Shown here in pieces: positions 53,471 to 63,094 of a stretch of DNA of 64,000 nt. The stretch is from positions 1 to 64,000 of the forward strand of contig NZ_RAHW01000010.1 of the NCBI RefSeq assembly GCF_004117875.1. Reading direction: 5' to 3'. This stretch comes from Geomonas oryzae (GTDB lineage: Bacteria; Desulfobacterota; Desulfuromonadia; Geobacterales; Geobacteraceae). Made by a program: the position numbers and the translations under genes. The notes under the pieces were generated by a model. It had not been told where the DNA came from, ran no database searches, and saw only the letters and a program-made list of their open reading frames with translations. The first letter of the stretch is position 1; each line of letters opens with the position of its first letter.

Positions 53471-53974
53471 TTACATATACACCATCACCCTGAAATGGAG
53501 CCTCCCGTCCATGGTGGTAAACGGGATGGTAACCCCTTTACACTGCACGCTCATGCTCCCGTCCGTGGTGCAGGCCTCGGGGGGGTCTGTCATGGGGCGC
53601 AGCCGCCCCGACAGCACCAGGGGAAGGCCCAGGGCGACGCTGCCGTACTGTTCGTGGTACTTGGTCTTGAACACGCCGGCGATGTTGTTCGCCACCTCGC
53701 CGACCGCATCCGAGATGGCTTCGTCATCGGCCTCCTCGATCATCAGCAGGTCCTTGGCGATCTGCTCCGCGGGCCCTTTCTCCGTGGCGAAGATGATGTA
53801 GCCGACACGGTCGCCGGCAACCCCCACGATCCCGACCACGTCGGAGTGCAGCGGGTTGATCTTCTTCTCTACCTTGCCGGCAAAGATGTCCGTGTTCATG
53901 TAGCTCTTGAAGGTGTCCTGGGTGGCCGACATGATGGTGAACATGATCTCTTCGAACGTTATGCTGTTGCTCAA
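53471..53974 (-). CDS. CheX/CheC-like chemotaxis-type phosphatase domain protein
   Basis: A 167-residue single-domain protein resembling CheX, a CheY-P phosphatase family. Features are the central EEADDEAISDAVGEVANNIAG helix, which matches the ExxN phosphatase motif (E then N in the EVANNIAG turn), and strand segments VVGIVGVAGDRVGYIIFAT. The most likely start is TTG at 53974, five bases after AAAGGGGG; the ATG further upstream would add residues encoded by an intergenic repeat. It may act on receiver domains such as that of the REC-HD-GYP protein nearby, which is inference. Confidence 0.78.
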   Translation of the reverse strand: MSNSITFEEIMFTIMSATQDTFKSYMNTDIFAGKVEKKINPLHSDVVGIVGVAGDRVGYIIFATEKGPAEQIAKDLLMIEEADDEAISDAVGEVANNIAGVFKTKYHEQYGSVALGLPLVLSGRLRPMTDPPEACTTDGSMSVQCKGVTIPFTTMDGRLHFRVMVYM

Positions 53975-53989
53975 GGCAACCCCCTTTAC

Positions 53990-54024
53990 AACAATTGATG
54001 ATTGACGATGGACAATTGACAATG
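53990..54024. repeat. CAATTG-type dispersed repeat, left copy
   Basis: CAATTGATGATTGACGATGGACAATTGACAATG: a short repeat of CAATTGA/ATTGAC units. It faces an inverted copy at 54138-54172. A related palindrome is at 25387-25414. Confidence 0.6.
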
Positions 54025-54137
54025 AAAAACAGTGAGGGCAATTGCGTCGCTACCCTTGCTATTCGTCATTCACCGCAAAAGCTTTAGCGATGCGTATACA
54101 TGACACAAATTGCGCGTCATCTGCCTGCCGTGCGGCA

Positions 54138-54172
54138 AACGTTGTCAATCGTCGAGCGTCGATTGTCAATTG
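54138..54172. repeat. CAATTG-type dispersed repeat, right copy (inverted)
   Basis: GTTGTCAATCG, CGTCGATTGTCAATTGG. Its reverse complement resembles 53990-54024, so the two frame an approximately 110-nt segment between the HTH and CheX-like genes that contains no gene. Confidence 0.6.
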
Positions 54173-54174
54173 GT

Positions 54175-54357
54175 TCAGATTCCCGTCAACTCCGCCACTT
54201 TAAGCTCGATGTCGTCCCCGTTTACCCTCACCACCTTCCCGTTTTCTTCCTCGGTGCGGATCACCCCTTCGTCGATCCATACCTGCAGGCGCTCCTCTTC
54301 CACGCCGAAGTGCTCGCAGGCTTGCGCCACCGTGAACCAGGTCTTCGATGCCAGCAT
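54175..54357 (-). CDS. Small MerR-type helix-turn-helix protein
   Basis: A 60-residue protein beginning [20 protein letters not shown], a MerR/excisionase-like winged helix: [21 protein letters not shown] is the helix-turn-helix and [19 protein letters not shown] the wing and last helix. A good AAAGGGGGATATC site precedes the ATG. There is no effector domain, so it could be a DNA-binding or chaperone-modulator-type adaptor. It lies upstream of the CheX-like gene on the same strand. Confidence 0.7.
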   Translation of the reverse strand: MLASKTWFTVAQACEHFGVEEERLQVWIDEGVIRTEEENGKVVRVNGDDIELKVAELTGI

Positions 54358-54555
54358 GATATCCCCCTTTAACCGGCTCCGGCCGCAGCTTGGATGCGTT
54401 CCAATAAAAGGGCGCGGGCTCGGTTTTAATTACAGATTCCACCGTTGGATGGTACCGCTCTTGCCTGCCATGTCAAGCAGCGCGGGGAGCTAGCACCGCA
54501 AAAACATTACAAGTTTGCCGCATGTGCTTTTTTTGCTTTTCCAATGAGCTTTCCT

Positions 54556-54563
54556 GCCGATAA
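54556..54563 (+). promoter_or_regulatory. GCCGATAA, possible sigma-28 (-10) element
   Basis: An exact match to the flagellar sigma-28 -10 consensus GCCGATAA lies 41 nt before the start of the REC-HD-GYP gene. The -35 region expected 11-15 nt upstream is not convincing, so the call is weak. Confidence 0.3.
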
Positions 54564-54604
54564 GTACAAGGCGGCTGCTTAATGAGCCATCGGAGACCTT
54601 GAAG

Positions 54605-55582
54605 ATGCCGACCAGAGAGCTACAACGCGAGACGGTCCTGTTCGTCGACGACGAGAAGAGCTACCTTGCCTATACAAGCGAACTCTTCGAGAACCGGGGC
54701 CTCAACATCCTCACCGCCGGCTCGGCCGTGGAGGCCCTGGAGATCGTGGAGCATCACTCGGTCGCCGTTGTGGTCTCGGATAACGAGATGCCGGGTATGC
54801 GGGGGATCGAGCTGCTGTCGCGGATCAAGGAGATCTCGCCGCACACGGTGAAGATCATGATGACCGGCAGCGCCGATCTTGCGACCACCCTTGCCGCGAT
54901 CAACAGCGGAGAGGTCTTCCGCTTCGTGCTGAAGCCCTGGAAAAAGGCGGAGATGCTGCGCGCGGTGAAGGACGGCATCCGCCGCTACCGCGTTTTGCAG
55001 GCGATCAAGCGGGAGGACGAGTTCATCCTGCACTCCCTCGCGCAGACCATCGAGCTGAAGGACGCCTCGACGAAGGGGCATTGCGACCGCGTGGCGACAC
55101 TTGCGCTGCGCCTGGCGGAGCGTCTGGGGATCTCGGAGGAGATCCAGCAGGAGATAAGGTACGGCAGCTGGCTGCACGACTGCGGCAAGATCGGCGTACC
55201 GGAAGCGATCCTCAACGCGGAACGCGCCCTCACCGAGGAGGAGTTCTCCATCGTGATGAAGCACCCGGAATGGGGGCGAGAGGTGGTGCGCAAGGCGAAC
55301 CTCTCGAAGACGGTCCAGGAGATCGTCCTGTACCACCACGAGCGCTACGACGGCAAGGGATACCCGTACGGTCTTGCCGGCGACAAGATCCCGCTGGAGG
55401 CGCAGATCGTCGCCACCGCCGACATCTGCGACGCGCTCACCATGGACCGTCCCTACCGCAAGGGTTTCGACCGGGACGAGCTTCTCTGGACCATGAAGGG
55501 GATGAGCGGGTCGAACCTCGATCCGAAGCTGGTCGAAGTGCTCTTCGAGCTGCTTGCCGAGGAGGAACCGAGCGAGGTGTGA
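54605..55582 (+). CDS. Response regulator with HD-GYP domain (c-di-GMP phosphodiesterase type)
   Basis: A 325-residue response regulator. Receiver domain at about residues 10-125 with phospho-acceptor Asp59 (VVVSDNEMPGMRG), followed by an HD-GYP domain at about 140-320 with His191-Asp192 (LHDCGKIGVPE) and the extended HHERYDGKGYPYG motif (244-256). HD-GYP proteins usually hydrolyse c-di-GMP or cGAMP. The ATG at 54605 has GGAG nine bases upstream; a TTG two codons earlier is also possible. There is no kinase next to it. It is followed by the 42-bp tandem array. Confidence 0.92.
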   Translation: MPTRELQRETVLFVDDEKSYLAYTSELFENRGLNILTAGSAVEALEIVEHHSVAVVVSDNEMPGMRGIELLSRIKEISPHTVKIMMTGSADLATTLAAINSGEVFRFVLKPWKKAEMLRAVKDGIRRYRVLQAIKREDEFILHSLAQTIELKDASTKGHCDRVATLALRLAERLGISEEIQQEIRYGSWLHDCGKIGVPEAILNAERALTEEEFSIVMKHPEWGREVVRKANLSKTVQEIVLYHHERYDGKGYPYGLAGDKIPLEAQIVATADICDALTMDRPYRKGFDRDELLWTMKGMSGSNLDPKLVEVLFELLAEEEPSEV

Positions 55583-55668
55583 CGAGGGGCAATGAGGATT
55601 CAGGGCGCCGCCGGATGCAACCTGTAGTCAGGTGGATCGGCAAAGCCGCTACATTGCTTGGTAGATCA

Positions 55669-56101
55669 ATCATCCGTCGCGGTGCACGACTTATCCATCG
55701 CGTTGGATAAATCATCCATCGCGGTGCACGACTTATCCATCGCGTTAGATTAATCATCCATCACGGTGCACGACTTATCCATCGCGTTGGATTAATCATC
55801 CATCGCGGTGCACGACTTATCCATCGCGTTGGATTAATCATCCATCGGGGTGTGCAACTTATCCATCGCGTTAGATTAATCATCCATCGCGGTGCACAAC
55901 TTATCCATCGCGTTAGATTAATCATCCATCGCGGTGTACGACTTATCCACCGCGTTGGATTAATCATCCATAGTCCTGTACAACTTATCCATCGCGTTAG
56001 ATTAATTATCCATCGCGGTGTACAACTTATCCATCGCGTTAGATTAATCATCCATCGCGGTGTACAACTTATCCATCGCGTTAGATTAATCGTCCATCGT
56101 G
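55669..56101. repeat. Tandem array of ten 42-bp units
   Basis: Ten complete 42-bp units start at 55669, 55711, 55753, 55795, 55837, 55879, 55921, 55963, 56005 and 56047, followed by a partial unit from 56089. Each unit is a dimer of two 21-base halves that share ATCCATCGCG. Each unit also holds the near-palindrome ATCCATCGCGTTGGAT. Units differ at a few positions (for example GCACGAC, GTACAAC and GTGCAAC variants), so it is an old array. No unit-length spacers exist. Because 42 is divisible by 3, long frames are open on both strands, but none has a credible start. The array lies between two convergent genes. Confidence 0.95.
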
Positions 56102-56112
56102 CCCGGGCAAAC

Positions 56113-56147
56113 AAAAAGAGGGGGGAGCATGTCATGCTCCCCCCTCT
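56113..56147 (-). terminator. Rho-independent terminator after glutaredoxin-like gene
   Basis: A 14-bp GC-rich stem (arms GAGGGGGGAGCATG and CATGCTCCCCCCTC with one central base) is followed on the minus strand by TTTTTGTTTG, 20 nt after the stop codon. It separates the gene from the 42-bp array. Confidence 0.85.
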
Positions 56148-56167
56148 TCGTTTCCGTGCGACCGACG

Positions 56168-56539
56168 CTATTTCTTCTTGCGCGCCTGTTCGACCGCCTT
56201 TTCGAAGCGTGCCGCCTCGAACCCCTTGAGGATCTTGGCGTCGTCACCGATGACGATGACCGGAACGCCCTGGCTCTTGTACTTGCCGGTCACAAGCGCC
56301 ATCGCGTCGGGGTCCACCTCGACGTCACGATTTATGAACGGGATGTTGTTCCTGGTGAAATACTCCTTGGCCGCCCTGCAGTGCGGGCACCAGGAGGTGG
56401 AGAAGAGGACGATCTTCGGATACTTCACTTCCTGCGCGCGCCCCCCCAGCGGACTCTGGGGAAGCTGCTGTTCGGCACCGAAGCCGGCAAGCGGGAGCAG
56501 CAGGGATGCAGCCAGGATGGCGGTCAGCACAATACGCAT
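56168..56539 (-). CDS. Secreted glutaredoxin-like protein
   Basis: A 123-residue periplasmic thioredoxin-fold protein: signal peptide (1-22, ending GFGA), then a glutaredoxin-type domain with active site CPHC in LFSTSWCPHCRAAKEYF, the cis-proline in GVPVIVIG and a C-terminal helix. It probably acts in disulfide exchange or in a redox step outside the cytoplasm. Its start lies five bases after the stop of the upstream PDZ gene, with GGGAG within that gap region, so both are on one mRNA. Confidence 0.88.
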   Translation of the reverse strand: MRIVLTAILAASLLLPLAGFGAEQQLPQSPLGGRAQEVKYPKIVLFSTSWCPHCRAAKEYFTRNNIPFINRDVEVDPDAMALVTGKYKSQGVPVIVIGDDAKILKGFEAARFEKAVEQARKKK

Positions 56540-56544
56540 GTCTA

Positions 56545-56922
56545 TCAGTCTCCCTTGTTTTTTGTTTTGTTGCCGCCGACGGTGAGCTGCCGCCGGATCA
56601 TCTTGAAACTTAACGTTTTAGGGTTGCCGGGACGGCGCACGAGGATCAGGACCGGAGTCCCGGCGCGCCCCCTCAGGCGCCGATCCACGATGAACTTGAA
56701 GTCGCTTCCCGCGGTCGGCGTGCCGTCCACCTGAACGATGATGTCTCCCGCCTTGATGCCGGCCAGATGCGCGGGGCCTCCCGCCACCAGCTGCCGCACC
56801 GCTATGGTGCCGTCGGCCCTTGGGACGCCGTCGATGCCGACCCCGCCGAAAGCGGACCCCTCGCCGGACACAGGCAGGGCGAGCAGGAGCAAAAGTTGTA
56901 ATAGACACATTATTCTGATCAT
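56545..56922 (-). CDS. Secreted single PDZ-domain protein
   Basis: A 125-residue protein with an N-terminal hydrophobic signal sequence (about 1-20) and one PDZ domain (about 25-110): [20 protein letters not shown] and [14 protein letters not shown] are the binding-groove and turn segments. No protease domain follows, so it is likely a peptide- or protein-binding partner. A good promoter ends only ten bases before the first ATG, so translation may start on a leaderless mRNA. It is co-transcribed with the glutaredoxin-like gene. Confidence 0.8.
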   Translation of the reverse strand: MIRIMCLLQLLLLLALPVSGEGSAFGGVGIDGVPRADGTIAVRQLVAGGPAHLAGIKAGDIIVQVDGTPTAGSDFKFIVDRRLRGRAGTPVLILVRRPGNPKTLSFKMIRRQLTVGGNKTKNKGD

Positions 56923-56932
56923 GGGGCGTCAA

Positions 56933-56960
56933 CTTATACGAAGGGCGCCCCGGCTGTCAA
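56933..56960 (-). promoter_or_regulatory. Promoter of the PDZ-glutaredoxin pair (possibly leaderless)
   Basis: Perfect -35 TTGACA (56955-56960), 16-nt spacer and -10 TATAAG (56933-56938). The distance from the -10 to the first ATG is ten bases, so transcription would begin within a few bases of the start codon. Confidence 0.7.
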
Positions 56961-56968
56961 CTATGCTT

Positions 56969-56997
56969 TTGCCGAGCTTTTCCCTCTGTGTTATAAA
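56969..56997 (+). promoter_or_regulatory. Promoter of asnS
   Basis: -35 TTGCCG (56969-56974), 17-nt spacer and -10 TATAAA (56992-56997), 34 nt before the asnS ATG. It is divergent from the PDZ gene promoter, with only eight bases between the two -35 elements. Confidence 0.65.
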
Positions 56998-57031
56998 TGA
57001 TGCGTCCAAATCCACCAACGGAGCTACCCAT

Positions 57032-58417
<1,386 letters not shown>

Positions 58418-58444
58418 GGACGCTTCGCTTCCAGAGCGGGCAAT

Positions 58445-58482
58445 AAAAAGAGGCAAGGGCCGCGCGGCCTTTGCCTCTTTTG
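58445..58482. terminator. Bidirectional terminator between asnS and DUF3108 gene
   Basis: AAAAGAGGCAA(A/G)GGCCGC pairs with GCGGCCTTTGCCTCTTTT. T-runs in both directions serve the convergent genes. Confidence 0.85.
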
Positions 58483-58503
58483 TTTCACTAAGAGAGCAGC
58501 TTC

Positions 58504-59259
58504 CTAGCGCTGCGCACTCTGCGGCCAGTAACTCCCCCCGACCAGCATCGCCTTGATCTTGCCGATCTTCACCTTGGTGGTGACCATGACCGGGATCTTG
58601 AGCGCGTCGTCGGTGAGCCACACCTTGATCTCGCCGGAACGGTTGAAGAAACCGTCCGCTTTCATGACCGGCTGCACCACTATGGTCTTGAAGCGCCCGA
58701 CCGGCGTGTCGATTTCCTCGCGGTTCAGCACCTTCACCTCGGTGTTCCAGAGTTTCTTGCAGTCGTAGATATCGACATGCAGCGACTTGCCCGGGGTGAG
58801 TTGCAGACTGCGCACGTAATAGACGATGGAGAGGGGATCGAAGGTGTTGGGTCCTATGTCGTCGACGCGCTGGGTCTTATGCAGGAGGTCCCGTGATTCG
58901 ACCTTCAGTTTCTGCTGGTCGAAATGCGCCTCCTTGAGCTTTCGATGGTTCCCTTCGCTGATCTTGTTGCGGAAATAGGTGGGGACACCGAACCGGTCGC
59001 CGCTGCCGCGCTGCACGACGGATTCGGCGCGGTCGTCCACCTTGAAGAAGGTATCCAGCCACGGCATCGAGCGGGTGGTGGTGACGATGTGGATCTCCCC
59101 CCCCTTGGTGACCGCCTCCTGCACAGTAGTACCCGCCTTGACGCCGGTCCAGCTGACGTCGTAGATCAACTTCTCGTTGGGACTCATGGCACCGGCCGGA
59201 GCGGCGGACAGGGAAAGGACGAGAACTGCGACAAGGGACAATAATGCTGAAAGTTTCAT
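58504..59259 (-). CDS. Secreted DUF3108 protein
   Basis: A 251-residue exported protein of unknown function. Signal peptide 1-24 (MKLSALLSLVAVLVLSLSAA), then a beta-rich domain with the DUF3108 pattern: LIYDVSWTGVKAGT, then FDPLSIVYYVRSL and VWLTDDALKIPVMVTTKVKIG. Such proteins are periplasmic or outer-membrane associated. I chose the ATG at 59259; a GTG two codons upstream is also possible, and neither has a strong ribosome-binding site. Confidence 0.8.
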   Translation of the reverse strand: MKLSALLSLVAVLVLSLSAAPAGAMSPNEKLIYDVSWTGVKAGTTVQEAVTKGGEIHIVTTTRSMPWLDTFFKVDDRAESVVQRGSGDRFGVPTYFRNKISEGNHRKLKEAHFDQQKLKVESRDLLHKTQRVDDIGPNTFDPLSIVYYVRSLQLTPGKSLHVDIYDCKKLWNTEVKVLNREEIDTPVGRFKTIVVQPVMKADGFFNRSGEIKVWLTDDALKIPVMVTTKVKIGKIKAMLVGGSYWPQSAQR

Positions 59260-59388
59260 GTCCACAGATTAGCCCCTCGCCGCTCATTTTTTCAAGGGAA
59301 AAAACGTAGGGATTACCTAATGTTAGAACACTCACACGAAGCCGACGGACTGGCTGCGCCGTCATCGCACCGGGACAGGCGGGAAGCT

Positions 59389-59769
59389 CTACGCGCCGCT
59401 GCTCTTGGTGATCATGATGACACCGATGGCGACCAGCACCGTGCCGGCCCAGCGCATGGGACTCACCACCTCGTGCAGGAGGTACTGGGAAAGGAAGGCG
59501 ACCAGGATGTAGTTGAGCGCCTGCATGGGGAGGGCGACGGAGAGGTCTTCCCATGAGAGGACGGCGAGCCAGAGGAAGAAGAAGACGGCGAGCATCGCCG
59601 TGCCGAAGACGAGCTTCGGCGTGGTGAGTGCCTGCACGGCGACCCGGAGGATGCCCTTCAGGTTCATGGTCGAGATGTCGCCCAGTTCCTTCATGCCGCT
59701 GGCCAGGAGCAGGTCGCCGATGGTACCGGCGGTAACCGCGGCCAGCATGACCACTACCGTCTTAAACAT
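59389..59769 (-). CDS. Small DMT/EamA-like membrane protein in hpn operon
   Basis: A 126-residue integral membrane protein with four predicted helices (about 2-24, 42-66, 70-94, 100-122), the half-size form of the drug/metabolite transporter superfamily, similar in size to SMR proteins and to ArnE/ArnF lipid-sugar flippase subunits. The ATG overlaps the end of hpnK by eight bases, which shows translational coupling. A role in moving a hopanoid intermediate or a glycosyl donor is a plausible inference from the location; the sequence alone does not show it. Confidence 0.75.
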   Translation of the reverse strand: MFKTVVVMLAAVTAGTIGDLLLASGMKELGDISTMNLKGILRVAVQALTTPKLVFGTAMLAVFFFLWLAVLSWEDLSVALPMQALNYILVAFLSQYLLHEVVSPMRWAGTVLVAIGVIMITKSSGA

Positions 59770-60628
59770 ACGTCTTTTCCTCTCCCCGGTAATTTCTCAG
59801 CCTTAGGCCGAGCCGGGCCATTTTCTCTCGCACGCGCGGGCTGGTGAGCGCCGCCAGTTCCGCCTCGTGCTGATAATCGGGCATGCGCCGTTTCAGGGTG
59901 GAACAGGGATGGCAGCCGGGATGGAAGTAGATCTCGGTGACCCCCTCCCCCACCCCGTCAAGAGCCGAGAGCAGGTATTCCTCGGTCATGTGCCCGGAGT
60001 TCAAAAGCCCCTTCACCTCGGCGGCATAGCGGATGCCGAGCCGGTCCAGGCGCGGACGGCAGCGGTCGGCGAGTCGGGCGAAGATGAAGGCGTCGGCGCA
60101 CTTGCCTACGATGCGCCTCCTGTCCAGCGCGAGGTTTGCGGGGAGGTTTTCCCTGGTGAGCCGGAAGCTCTTGATGCCGTAGGCGGGGATCAGCTCGCAG
60201 AGGATGTCGAACACCACCGGGTGCATGTGGATGTTCAGGTGACCGTCCACGTGGGTGAGCTCGACTCCTGCGTCCCGGCACTTCGCGAGCTGCGCGTCGA
60301 TCTCCTGGCGGAGCTTCTTCCTGAGCCCCTTGAGGAAGAAATAGCGCATCCCGGCAAGCACCGGGTCGTCGGTGAACGCGCCCCCGGCGTCGGTCAGGGC
60401 GGGAAGCCCCTGCTGCCTTAGCACCGCGCTCCCTTGCACCAGGGTGAGGTGCAGCCCCACCTGCAGCGCGGGGTTCGCACGTGCGAAGGCCGCCGCCTCC
60501 TCGAAGGCGTCCCCTCCCACCATGAGGGAGGTGCCGGTCAGCATCCCCTCCTGCCATGCTCTTACGATGCCGCGGTTCGCGCCGGTGCTCAGCCCGAAGT
60601 CGTCGGCGTTCAGGATCACTTCTTTCAT
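59762..60628 (-). CDS. hpnK: Hopanoid biosynthesis-associated deacetylase HpnK
   Basis: A 288-residue YdjC-family protein. Metal-site motifs are NADDFGLS at the N-terminus (Asp-Asp) and the HVDGHLNIHMHP histidine cluster near residue 125. In Burkholderia, HpnK removes the acetyl group from N-acetylglucosaminyl bacteriohopanetetrol before HpnJ acts. The position next to hpnJ supports the assignment over a chitooligosaccharide deacetylase. It follows hpnJ after 111 nt filled with a GC-rich palindromic repeat. Confidence 0.88.
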   Translation of the reverse strand: MKEVILNADDFGLSTGANRGIVRAWQEGMLTGTSLMVGGDAFEEAAAFARANPALQVGLHLTLVQGSAVLRQQGLPALTDAGGAFTDDPVLAGMRYFFLKGLRKKLRQEIDAQLAKCRDAGVELTHVDGHLNIHMHPVVFDILCELIPAYGIKSFRLTRENLPANLALDRRRIVGKCADAFIFARLADRCRPRLDRLGIRYAAEVKGLLNSGHMTEEYLLSALDGVGEGVTEIYFHPGCHPCSTLKRRMPDYQHEAELAALTSPRVREKMARLGLRLRNYRGEEKTYV

Positions 60629-60641
60629 AAAGACCTATCAT

Positions 60642-60733
60642 CTCCTCCCCCTGGAGGGGGGAGGTCGGGAGGGGGGGAATACGCAACAGGCAGCGCTTCC
60701 CCCTCCCCGCCCCTCCCCCTCCAGGGGAGGGAG
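60642..60733. repeat. G/C-rich inverted repeat between hpnJ and hpnK
   Basis: Left arm 60642-60677 and right arm 60699-60732 are near-perfect inverted copies built on CTCCCCCTGGAGGGG. Each arm is itself palindromic. The spacer is about 20 nt. It fills most of the gap between the two operon genes and could form a strong hairpin in the mRNA. Confidence 0.75.
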
Positions 60734-60739
60734 TAACTG

Positions 60740-62161
<1,422 letters not shown>

Positions 62162-62202
62162 GTCCCCTCCAGATTAATGAAGTCAAACAAAAAAGAACCC
62201 TG

Positions 62203-62231
62203 ACTATAAGACGGCAGGGGCGGTTTGTCAA
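62203..62231 (-). promoter_or_regulatory. Promoter of hpnJ-hpnK operon
   Basis: Perfect -35 TTGACA (62226-62231), 17-nt spacer and -10 TATAGT (62203-62208), 42 nt before hpnJ. An adjacent perfect 7-base inverted repeat (CGAACCC, 62234-62253) could be a regulator site. Confidence 0.75.
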
Positions 62232-62259
62232 GGCGAACCCTGGCCGGGTTCGGAAAGCG

Positions 62260-62288
62260 TTGCGGCCGTGCCTCCCCTCTGTTAAAGT
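62260..62288 (+). promoter_or_regulatory. Possible promoter of hpnG
   Basis: -35-like TTGCGG (62260-62265), 17-nt spacer and -10-like TAAAGT (62283-62288), 26 nt before the ATG. Two mismatches in each hexamer, so tentative. Confidence 0.4.
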
Positions 62289-62313
62289 GGCCGGTCGAGA
62301 GGAACGAACCGCT

Positions 62314-63087
62314 ATGACTACGGAAAAAAGAAGTCTGGGGGTGGTGGCCGCCATGCCCCAGGAGATCGCGCCGGTTCTCGCGCGCATAAAGGGTTTCCGC
62401 CAAGACACGCTCGCCGGCCGGAACCTGTACCGCTTCCCGGTGGACGGCAGGCCGGTCTTTCTGATCGAGTCCGGCATGGGACCCAAGCACGCCGCGGCGG
62501 CGACGCGTGCACTCATCGCTCACGCAGCCCCCGAGGCGCTCGTGAACTTCGGGTTCGGAGGCGCCGTGCTTCCGGGGCTGGAGGTCGCGGAACTGGTGCT
62601 GGCCGAGCGGGTTTTCCACCTGGAAGGCGATCTCCTCCGCGAACTCCCCCCGCCTGACCCGCTCCTTGCCACCCTCGCCTCGGAGCACTGCTGCAAAGTC
62701 GGGGTGCAGTTGCGGCGCGGCGGCTTCGTGACCTCGAGCGCCATCAAGAACAAGCGGGAGATGGCAAGCCGCATCGGCGCGGCCACCCCCTTGCCGCTTC
62801 TCGAGATGGAAACGGCAGCCGTCCTCCAAGAAGCTCAGGAGGCGGGGATACCGCTTTTCGCGCTTAGGAGCGTGAGCGACGCGGCCGACGAGGAGTTGGG
62901 GTTTGCCATCGAGGATTTCTGCGACGCGGAGCTGAACCTGAGTCCCTGGCGCGTGGCGCTCGCCATCGCGAAGCGCCCCTTGCTGGTGCCGCAGTTGATC
63001 AGGCTTTCCGGGAATACGCGCAAGGCGGGAAGAACGCTTGCCCTGGCGGTGGAGCTCACCCTGCAGGCGCTCGCCAGGGAGTCCTGA
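62314..63087 (+). CDS. hpnG: Hopanoid-associated phosphorylase HpnG
   Basis: A 257-residue protein of the purine nucleoside phosphorylase/MTA nucleosidase fold. Motifs are VVAAMPQEIAPVL at the N-terminus, SGMGPKHAAAATRALI (phosphate site) and LEMETAAVLQEAQEAG with RSVSDAADEE near residue 190. HpnG releases adenine from adenosylhopane to give ribosylhopane. The hopanoid context (divergent from hpnJ, 152-nt shared upstream region) favours HpnG over a housekeeping MTA/SAH nucleosidase. The ATG at 62314 has GAGAGGA about ten bases upstream. It ends seven bases from the convergent ptsI stop. Confidence 0.87.
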   Translation: MTTEKRSLGVVAAMPQEIAPVLARIKGFRQDTLAGRNLYRFPVDGRPVFLIESGMGPKHAAAATRALIAHAAPEALVNFGFGGAVLPGLEVAELVLAERVFHLEGDLLRELPPPDPLLATLASEHCCKVGVQLRRGGFVTSSAIKNKREMASRIGAATPLPLLEMETAAVLQEAQEAGIPLFALRSVSDAADEELGFAIEDFCDAELNLSPWRVALAIAKRPLLVPQLIRLSGNTRKAGRTLALAVELTLQALARES

Positions 63088-63094
63088 GCCGGCT

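Noticed and set aside
55669..56101. CRISPR array
   Set aside because: The whole 42-bp unit repeats without unique spacers, and no cas genes are present.
55761..56229. Repeat proteins encoded by the 42-bp array on either strand
   Set aside because: Frames are open only because 42 is divisible by three. The plus-strand frame begins at GTG without a ribosome-binding site, and the minus-strand frame begins inside a terminator hairpin.
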